Shown piece by piece: positions 22,922-28,472 of a DNA stretch of 28,472 bases. How positions within the stretch are numbered: position 1 is the first letter of the stretch; each line of letters starts with the position of its first letter. The stretch covers positions 1 through 28,472 of IMG/VR virus record IMGVR_UViG_3300022592_000024; one strand, 5' to 3'. The notes beneath the pieces are model-generated. The model had not been told where the DNA came from, searched no databases, and saw only the letters and a program-made list of their open reading frames with translations. Source of the DNA: a virus. The translations under genes were made by a program, and so were the position numbers.

Positions 22922-23461
22922 ATGGACATGAAACGCATTTTGCAGGCTATGGATGGAGTAAGTTCAAAGCCTGCAGAAGGCGCTAATGACATGAAGAAAT
23001 TTCTTCAGGTTGTTACCGAAGGCGCCAATCCACATAAAGTTACATTGCCAGTACAAATGGCCATGCAACACTATGCCGAAGTTAAAACTGAACAACCTAG
23101 AACAATTAAAGAAGTTAAAAAGACAGCCATGTCTAGTTTGTTACAACAGTATGTAACTGAAGTAGAACAAGACCTAACAAGCGAACAACAAGCTAAAAAA
23201 GAATTAGTTAGCGAACAAGCTCGCATCATTGCAGATCGTGTACTTGCAAAAGAAAATCACGATCCTCATGAATACGGTTACGAAGGCGAAATGGCTGAAA
23301 ATCAATTCACTGCCCTAAAACATGCTATTCATGAATTAGAAGCTATGATGGACCCAAATGAAGATTTACCAGAATGGGTACAAAGTAAAATAACATTAGC
23401 TACTGATTATATTGAAACAGTTCGTGACTACTTAATAGGCGAACGCGGCGCGGCAGAATAA
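22922..23461 (+). CDS. helical protein sharing a module with its neighbour, probable virion protein
   Basis: 179 aa, no clear ribosome site. N-terminus MDMKRILQAMDG, then a similar short helix NDMKKFLQVVTEG at 23-35, which looks like an internal repeat. It continues with VTLPVQMAMQHY and ends with LPEWVQSKITLATDYIETVR (149-168), the same helical module as residues 27-50 of the protein before it (E-W-V-x-x-K-I-T-x-A-x-x-x-I-E-x-V). No signal or membrane segment. Conserved in style with aquatic T4-like phages; function unknown. Confidence 0.5.
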   Translation: MDMKRILQAMDGVSSKPAEGANDMKKFLQVVTEGANPHKVTLPVQMAMQHYAEVKTEQPRTIKEVKKTAMSSLLQQYVTEVEQDLTSEQQAKKELVSEQARIIADRVLAKENHDPHEYGYEGEMAENQFTALKHAIHELEAMMDPNEDLPEWVQSKITLATDYIETVRDYLIGERGAAE

Positions 23462-23462
23462 T

Positions 23463-25925
23463 ATGGATTTTAAGAAGTTACTTTCACAGTTAGATACTAT
23501 TGAACAACGTCAGCTTTTAAAAGAGTCTGAAGAGTTGTTAGAACGTGCTCACATTAAAGATGTTGAAGCCACTGCTAGTATCACAGACAAAGCACAACGC
23601 TATGCGGCTTTAGCTAAACTAGCTAAGGATGGCAAGTATGTTGGCATGTTTGATCCCGTGACTGGTAATTTTATTGACCAAAATGGTAATGCGGCTTGGT
23701 TTGGTGCTTACAAAGACGAAGTAGCACAGTTAGCTAAACACGGTTTAATTCCTGACTCTGCTAAAGAAAAAACTAGTCACTTCCTTGGTATGATGGGAAT
23801 GGACAAAAAAGAAGCTGGTGCTATTCAAACTGATGTTCGTACAAGAGAACAAGCTATACAAAAAGCAACAGGGTTAATAGACAAAGCATTAGAAAGTCTT
23901 AAAGCACAACCTAGTGCTACTAGTAATGTTTCAAACGCAACTGTTGATACAACTAAAGGCCCTGCAAACATGGGTGCGGCCAATAATGAATCGTTAATTC
24001 GAGGTAGTCTTGCCCAAGCATTAACAGAATCGTTTGGTTACAACTATACATCGCTAATTGAAAGTATTAGCCGTGAAGATCATCAATACATTAAAAAAGT
24101 ATTGACGCAAATTGATAAAGTAGAAGGCGATGATGACGTTACTGAATTCAAAGCCAAGTATGCAGAGTATACAAAGCGTAGAGATCAACTAATTGAACAG
24201 ATCAAAGCATTAGTTCAAGAAATACAATCTAAGCCATTAAAAGAAAGTCAACAAATAGACGAAGGCGCTGTAGATATATTAAAATCTATTGCAGGTAAAG
24301 CCGCTTTGCCATTGTATGCAATTTATGAAGTTTATCATGCGTGGCAAGCTATTAAAGCTATTCCTAAAGGTTGGCCAAAAGAACGTTATAAAAACGAAGT
24401 TACTAAAATAATTGCCAAGCCGGTTGCAGAAATTGGTATCAGTGCTTTTGCTATTGCTATTGGTACAATGTTAGCTGGCCCGATTGGCGGTTTAGGTGCT
24501 GGTGTTGCAAGTATGTTTGTAAGCAACTCAACAGCGGATGCCATTGCTTCGACTATTGCAAATTTAATTTATTCAGACGGCAAGGATGATGGAACAACAA
24601 ATCCTGGCACTGGCAATAAAGAAACTCAAAATAACAATAGTACTGCATTACATCAACATTTACAATATAACAAAACTGTACAAGATTTACAAAATAAATT
24701 AGGTGGCAAAGCAAAGTTGCCTAAGTTTGGCCCGGACGGCAAACTAGGTTCTGAAACTATTGGTGCTATTCAAGCATATAGAAAAGAAAAAGGTATCAAA
24801 TCTGATGCCGAAGCGATTGCACAGTTATTAGGCATTAGCGATGTTAATCAAGCAGTAGCCGCAATACAACCTACTAGCGAATCAATCATTTATAGTAGTA
24901 TGACTGAAACTGAACGTATGGCCTATCTGGCTAAACGTTTAAGAGGCATTGAACAAGTTAACGAAGGTTTAAAACAACGAATCTTCACAGCAATTTTAGA
25001 TAGACTTCCATTCATAGCTACTGAAAGAGCCGTAGTCGGAGAAATTGGAACTACTGCTAACATCTTAAGCGGCAAGTACAAAGGTACTTGGACATGGAAC
25101 GATAGTCTAGGAAAGTACACTGGCCCAGGTGGCAAAACTTTAGCACCAAAAGATTTGGCAAAAGTTGGTGCAGAGGCGGAAGCAATCGAAGCTCGTGCAA
25201 CCGCTACTAAATCTGTACAGCATGACCAAGTTGAAATTGGTACTGGTTCACAAAAACAAACATATACACATAACGGCAAACAATGGGTTGACGCTAATGG
25301 CAAGCCTGTTAAGAATCCCGGTGTAATTGCAGATTTAGAAAAAGCAAATGCAGAGATTAAAGGTGCCGCGCATGATGCTAAGGTAGGCACTTCTAATAGT
25401 GCTGGTACACCAACACCTGCTCCAGCGGCCGGTGGCGTAGCAGGCAAAGCACAACAAGCTATTTCAAAAATTAAAAATTCAAGATTAGGAAAATTAGCTA
25501 ATAACCAATTATTCCTTACTGTTGCGGCCGCTCTTGGTACAGCAGGTTTCTTGTTTAGTCAAGATGGAAACATTATTGGTCAAGGTCTAGAAGACGCAAC
25601 AGGCGAAACTAACCCCAATACTCCAAACGGACCAGTTACTCCTAATAACCCAACTAATCCAACTAACCCTGGTACAGATGATAAAGCAAAGACAGATCCA
25701 AGATTAGACCAATTGAAAACGTTAATTCAACAGTACAACGATGCTTTCCCAGACGATCCGTTGCCAGCAGACTTGCAAAAACAAGTAACGGCTTTAACTG
25801 GTACAACTGGTACTGCTGATAAAGAAACTACTCCACCACCTACTAAACCAAGAACTGTTAGTGCAGTAGATATTGCTAAAGGTATACAAAACGGTACAAT
25901 AGATCCAGAAAAAGGCATACAATAA
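23463..25925 (+). CDS. large probable internal/ejection protein with peptidoglycan-binding motif and hydrophobic segments
   Basis: 820 aa. It begins MDFKKLLSQLDTIEQRQLLK. Hydrophobic Gly/Ala-rich segments lie at about 320-350 (ISAFAIAIGTMLAGPIGGL) and 681-697 (LFLTVAAALGTAGFLF). Residues about 405-440 read VQDLQNKLGGKAKLPKFGPD, then G-K-L-G-S-E-T-I-G-A-I-Q-A-Y, which fits a PG_binding_1 peptidoglycan-binding repeat. Residues about 540-620 hold two similar short units (GKYTGPGGKTLAP and GKQWVDANGKPVKNP). The end is Pro/Asn/Thr-rich. No catalytic motif is seen. The mix of peptidoglycan binding and membrane insertion suggests a protein ejected with DNA to cross the envelope; this is inference. 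Confidence 0.55.
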   Translation: MDFKKLLSQLDTIEQRQLLKESEELLERAHIKDVEATASITDKAQRYAALAKLAKDGKYVGMFDPVTGNFIDQNGNAAWFGAYKDEVAQLAKHGLIPDSAKEKTSHFLGMMGMDKKEAGAIQTDVRTREQAIQKATGLIDKALESLKAQPSATSNVSNATVDTTKGPANMGAANNESLIRGSLAQALTESFGYNYTSLIESISREDHQYIKKVLTQIDKVEGDDDVTEFKAKYAEYTKRRDQLIEQIKALVQEIQSKPLKESQQIDEGAVDILKSIAGKAALPLYAIYEVYHAWQAIKAIPKGWPKERYKNEVTKIIAKPVAEIGISAFAIAIGTMLAGPIGGLGAGVASMFVSNSTADAIASTIANLIYSDGKDDGTTNPGTGNKETQNNNSTALHQHLQYNKTVQDLQNKLGGKAKLPKFGPDGKLGSETIGAIQAYRKEKGIKSDAEAIAQLLGISDVNQAVAAIQPTSESIIYSSMTETERMAYLAKRLRGIEQVNEGLKQRIFTAILDRLPFIATERAVVGEIGTTANILSGKYKGTWTWNDSLGKYTGPGGKTLAPKDLAKVGAEAEAIEARATATKSVQHDQVEIGTGSQKQTYTHNGKQWVDANGKPVKNPGVIADLEKANAEIKGAAHDAKVGTSNSAGTPTPAPAAGGVAGKAQQAISKIKNSRLGKLANNQLFLTVAAALGTAGFLFSQDGNIIGQGLEDATGETNPNTPNGPVTPNNPTNPTNPGTDDKAKTDPRLDQLKTLIQQYNDAFPDDPLPADLQKQVTALTGTTGTADKETTPPPTKPRTVSAVDIAKGIQNGTIDPEKGIQ

Positions 25926-25930
25926 TATTT

Positions 25931-25948
25931 GGCAAACTTTGGTTTGCC
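25931..25948 (+). terminator. 7-bp hairpin after the large protein gene
   Basis: GGCAAAC (25931-25937), loop TTTG, GTTTGCC (25942-25948); a T-A pair just outside extends it to 8 bp. Only ATTTCC follows, so termination may be weak. It separates the cargo block from dsbA. Confidence 0.5.
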
Positions 25949-25965
25949 ATTTCCACCTCTAAAGG

Positions 25966-25994
25966 TTGATTTTTTAAAATAAGTAGTATATAAT
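25966..25994 (+). promoter_or_regulatory. sigma70-like promoter for dsbA
   Basis: TTGATT (25966-25971), 17-bp spacer, TATAAT (25989-25994). The predicted start is near 26001, with AAGGAG about five bases later. It stands directly in front of dsbA and may also serve gp43. Confidence 0.65.
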
Positions 25995-26015
25995 AGGCAA
26001 ACAAGGAGATATTTT

Positions 26016-26273
26016 ATGTCAGGTAGAAATTACGGCGCGGAAGAAAAAGCAAAACTAGAAAGACTAATCAACGAAGGCTCAACAGTATTACGTGAAATTG
26101 AAGATTTAAATGAAGGCTTAAAAGAAACTGTTAAGGCAGTTGCTGAAGAATTGAATATTAAATCAAGCGTTATTAATCGTGCTATTAAAATTGCCCATAA
26201 AGGTAATTGGACTGAATACAACGAAGACGTTGCAGAAATTGAAGCTATTTTAGATATTACTAAAAAAATCTAA
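26016..26273 (+). CDS. dsbA: DsbA-type dsDNA-binding late transcription factor
   Basis: 85 aa (T4 DsbA is 89). Start after AAGGAGATATTTT. The sequence is helical and charged: EEKAKLERLINEGSTVLREI, then LNEGLKETVKAVAEELNIKS and VINRAIKIAHKGNW, ending with an acidic helix. This matches my memory of the T4-type DsbA layout, a double-stranded DNA-binding protein that assists late promoters. The central part (KAVAEELNIKSSVINRAIK) could be a helix-turn-helix. It is driven by its own sigma70-like promoter and lies before gp43. Confidence 0.7.
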   Translation: MSGRNYGAEEKAKLERLINEGSTVLREIEDLNEGLKETVKAVAEELNIKSSVINRAIKIAHKGNWTEYNEDVAEIEAILDITKKI

Positions 26274-26295
26274 ATAAGTATATAGACTAAGGCAA

Positions 26296-26311
26296 GCGGG
26301 CCATAAACCGC
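26296..26311 (+). promoter_or_regulatory. first hairpin of a tandem pair before gp43
   Basis: GCGG (26296-26299), 8-nt loop GCCATAAA, CCGC (26308-26311). The loop differs from that of the following hairpin (GCCCAAAA) at only two of eight positions. Confidence 0.45.
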
Positions 26312-26322
26312 ACATAGGTGTT

Positions 26323-26340
26323 TGTCAGCCCAAAATGACA
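26323..26340 (+). promoter_or_regulatory. probable gp43 translational operator hairpin
   Basis: TGTCA (26323-26327), 8-nt loop GCCCAAAA, TGACA (26336-26340), directly before AGGAG (26345-26349) and the ATG at 26355. The T4 gene 43 operator, where gp43 represses its own translation, also has a 5-bp stem with an 8-nt loop (AAUAACUC) just before the ribosome site. The geometry agrees; the loop sequence differs. Confidence 0.55.
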
Positions 26341-26354
26341 TATTAGGAGAAACA

Positions 26355-28472
26355 ATGAGCTATGTTGATGCATGGTTTGACCGTAATGACGATGTCATTA
26401 AAGTAGTCGAACGCAACAAGAAAGGCGAAAGGGAATTTAGAGACATTCCTGTACGCCATACATTTTATTACGCAGATCAGCGTGGTAAATATCAATCAAT
26501 TTACGGTGATGCACTAGGCAAAATCGTAGTCAAGAGTACAAAAGAGCTACGCAAAGAACAAGCGATTCATAGTAATCAAAAGCTATTTGAATCAGACATC
26601 AATCCAATTTTTGCTTGTCTAAGTGAAAACTACTTAAACGCAGATGCTCCAAAATTAAATACGGCATTTTTCGATATTGAGGTAGACTTCGATCCAGAAC
26701 GTGGGTATGCATCGCCAGATGATGCATTTATGCCAATTACTGCTATCGCTGTTTACCTACAATGGTTAGAAACTATGGTATGTTTAGCTATTCCTCCCAA
26801 GGGTGTTAAGATGGAAGATGCTAAAGAAATGGTCAAAGACTTTCCTAACACATATCTGTTTGAAAAAGAAGCAGAGTTGTTGGACATGTTCTTAGACTTG
26901 ATAAAAGATGCAGATGTTATTAGTGGTTGGAACTCGGAAGGCTTCGATATTCCGTATACAACTAATCGTGTTACAAAAGTCTTAAGCAAAGAAGATACTA
27001 GACGTTTTTGTTTGTTCGATCAATTCCCTAAACGCAGAGAATATGAAAAGTTCGGTCGTGTTGCTACTACATACGACTTTGTCGGTCGTGTACACTTAGA
27101 CTATCTTGAACTGTATCGCAAGTACACTTACGAAGAACGTCATAGCTATCGTTTGGATGCTATTGCTGAATATGAATTAGGCAAGCGTAAAACACAGTAC
27201 GAAGGTACGTTGGATCAGTTATACAACAATGACTTTAAGACATTCGTTGAATATAACATTAATGACTGTAAGCTACTTGACGATTTAGATAAGAAGCTAA
27301 AGTTCTTAGATCTTGCCAACACACTGGCACATGAAAACACAGTATTACTACAAACTACAATGGGCGCGGTGGCTGTAACAGAGCAAGCTATTATTAACGA
27401 AGCACATCGCAGAGGTTTCCAAGTTCCCAATCGTCCTAAAATGGATGATAGAGAAAATACTGCGGCCGCAGGTGCGTATGTTGCTTATCCTAAAGAAGGC
27501 ATTCATGATTGGGTCGGTTCGTTAGATATTAACAGTCTGTATCCTAGTGCTATTAGAGCACTAAATATGGGTCCAGAAACAATTATTGGTCAGTTGCGTC
27601 AAACAATGACTGACGAGTATATCGAAAACAAGATGGCTAAAGGGTCTAGCTTTGCGGCCTCTTGGGAAGGTATATTTGGTTCATTAGAATACACAGCAGT
27701 AATGAATCAAGAAATTGGTACAGAAATTACTATCGACTGGGAGAACGGTGATAGCGATGTATTAAGTGCGGCCGAAGTCTACAAGTTAATTTTTGATAGC
27801 CACCAACCTTGGGTTATTAGTGCTAACGGTACAATCTTCACGTACGAAAAAGAAGGTATTATTCCTGGACTATTAAAGCGTTGGTATGCTGAACGTAAAG
27901 AGATGCAGGCCAAACTTAAAGATGCTATCAAAGCAGGTAACAAAGTCGAAGAAGAGTATTGGGACAAACGACAACTAGTTAAGAAGATTAACTTGAACAG
28001 TTTGTATGGCGCTATTTTGAATCCCGGCTGTCGCTTCTTTGATAAACGCATTGGCCAATCAACAACACTAACTGGTCGTCAAATTGCCAAACACATGGCT
28101 GGTAAGGTTAATGAAATTGTTGCCGGAGATTATAATCACGTAGGTAAAGCTATTATCTATGGTGATACTGACTCATGCTATTTCAGTGCTTACAAGACTC
28201 TACAGAAAGATATCGATGCAGGCAATATATCGTGGACTAAAGAAAACGTTATTTCCCTGTATGATAATATCGGCGACGAAGTTAATGCGACATTTCCACA
28301 GTTTATGTTAGACACATTCCACGTGCCAAAGACACGCGGTGAAGTTATCAAAGCAGGGCGTGAGATTGTCGGAAGTAAAAGTCTGTTTATTACTAAGAAG
28401 CGTTACGCTGTGTTGTATTACGACAAAGAAGGCAAACGTGCAGACGTAGATGGTAAGCCAGGTAAGATCAAG
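26355..28472 (+). CDS. 43: family B DNA polymerase (T4 gp43 type), 3' truncated by window end
   Basis: 706 codons are visible and the frame is open at the end; T4 gp43 is 898 aa. Exonuclease motifs: FFDIEVD (about 105-111) and GWNSEGFDIPY (about 191-201), and YNINDCKLLDD for the third. Polymerase motifs: SLDINSLYPSAIR (motif A, about 394-406), KKINLNSLYGAI (motif B, about 544-555), and IYGDTDSC (motif C, about 600-607). All catalytic Asp and the Lys/Tyr of motif B are present, so it should be an active replicase with 3'-5' proofreading. The thumb and clamp-binding tail lie beyond the window. Start after AGGAGAAACA; a hairpin operator precedes it. Confidence 0.96.
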   Translation, partial: MSYVDAWFDRNDDVIKVVERNKKGEREFRDIPVRHTFYYADQRGKYQSIYGDALGKIVVKSTKELRKEQAIHSNQKLFESDINPIFACLSENYLNADAPKLNTAFFDIEVDFDPERGYASPDDAFMPITAIAVYLQWLETMVCLAIPPKGVKMEDAKEMVKDFPNTYLFEKEAELLDMFLDLIKDADVISGWNSEGFDIPYTTNRVTKVLSKEDTRRFCLFDQFPKRREYEKFGRVATTYDFVGRVHLDYLELYRKYTYEERHSYRLDAIAEYELGKRKTQYEGTLDQLYNNDFKTFVEYNINDCKLLDDLDKKLKFLDLANTLAHENTVLLQTTMGAVAVTEQAIINEAHRRGFQVPNRPKMDDRENTAAAGAYVAYPKEGIHDWVGSLDINSLYPSAIRALNMGPETIIGQLRQTMTDEYIENKMAKGSSFAASWEGIFGSLEYTAVMNQEIGTEITIDWENGDSDVLSAAEVYKLIFDSHQPWVISANGTIFTYEKEGIIPGLLKRWYAERKEMQAKLKDAIKAGNKVEEEYWDKRQLVKKINLNSLYGAILNPGCRFFDKRIGQSTTLTGRQIAKHMAGKVNEIVAGDYNHVGKAIIYGDTDSCYFSAYKTLQKDIDAGNISWTKENVISLYDNIGDEVNATFPQFMLDTFHVPKTRGEVIKAGREIVGSKSLFITKKRYAVLYYDKEGKRADVDGKPGKIK

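Noticed and set aside
24923-25447. 174-aa open frame on the minus strand
   Set aside because: It lies fully inside the 820-aa gene, with no ribosome site or known motif; it is a shadow of the sense codons.
1-28472. tRNA genes, insertion sequences, attachment sites
   Set aside because: Gaps between genes are all short (largest about 115 bases) and none holds a cloverleaf, transposase or core-site repeat that I can see.

Overview
The window looks like a 28.5 kb piece of a T4-type myovirus (Caudoviricetes) that infects a Gram-negative bacterium. Evidence: a family B DNA polymerase of the T4 gp43 type, a gp44-type clamp loader ATPase, a DsbA-type small transcription factor, a GroES/gp31-type co-chaperonin, PhoH, and large repetitive virion proteins. 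Genes are packed with ATGA and TAATG overlaps. A lysis cassette with lipobox proteins implies an outer membrane. The DNA is AT-rich and all genes but one (phoH) are on the + strand. I see no tRNA, transposon, CRISPR array or integrase. The host cannot be named from the sequence; the gene set resembles aquatic T4-like phages.

Layout. (1) 1-4733: virion genes (end of an upstream gene, a small fibre-like protein, an 838-aa Ig-like repeat protein, a Gly/Thr-rich protein). (2) 4733-6854: small genes, including a stand-alone DnaE palm fragment, the GroES-like co-chaperonin and small membrane proteins. (3) 6851-8974: clamp loader, dCMP deaminase and convergent phoH, separated by a perfect bidirectional terminator. 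(4) 9090-13311: two conserved unknown proteins, then a lysis cassette (GH19 endolysin, spanin-like pair, second lipoprotein, holin-like protein with an FG-repeat tail) and a secreted 58-aa peptide. (5) 13376-17575: DnaJ, peptide deformylase, ClpA and an unknown protein. (6) 17648-25925: a probable virion-cargo block with a ligase-like KxDG protein, an HxGH nucleotidyltransferase, several proteins with a T4-like capsid-targeting N-terminus, and a large protein with a peptidoglycan-binding motif and hydrophobic segments. (7) 26016-28472: DsbA and gp43 (gp43 runs off the window).

How it fits together. Four sigma70-like promoters with exactly 17-bp spacers stand in front of the DnaE fragment, the 6225 gene, dnaJ and dsbA, which suggests use of host RNA polymerase early in infection. 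TATAAATA-like late motifs stand before virion, holin and cargo genes. DsbA and PhoH would serve phage transcription or RNA metabolism. gp43 and gp44 belong to the replisome. GroES, DnaJ, deformylase and ClpA form a proteostasis set. Region 6 may supply proteins packaged in the head.

Most striking observations: (a) GCWGC (GCAGC/GCTGC) appears to be absent from the whole window although GCAGD and GCTGD are common; (b) four proteins in region 6 share M-x3-E-[LF] starts followed by an [LI]-x-E site, as in T4 internal head proteins cut by gp21; (c) a paired KxDG and HxGH enzyme module lies in that block; (d) two tandem hairpins with near-identical 8-nt loops precede gp43, the second with the geometry of the T4 gp43 translational operator; (e) a DnaE palm fragment ends just before the catalytic aspartates and may be read from a leaderless mRNA.
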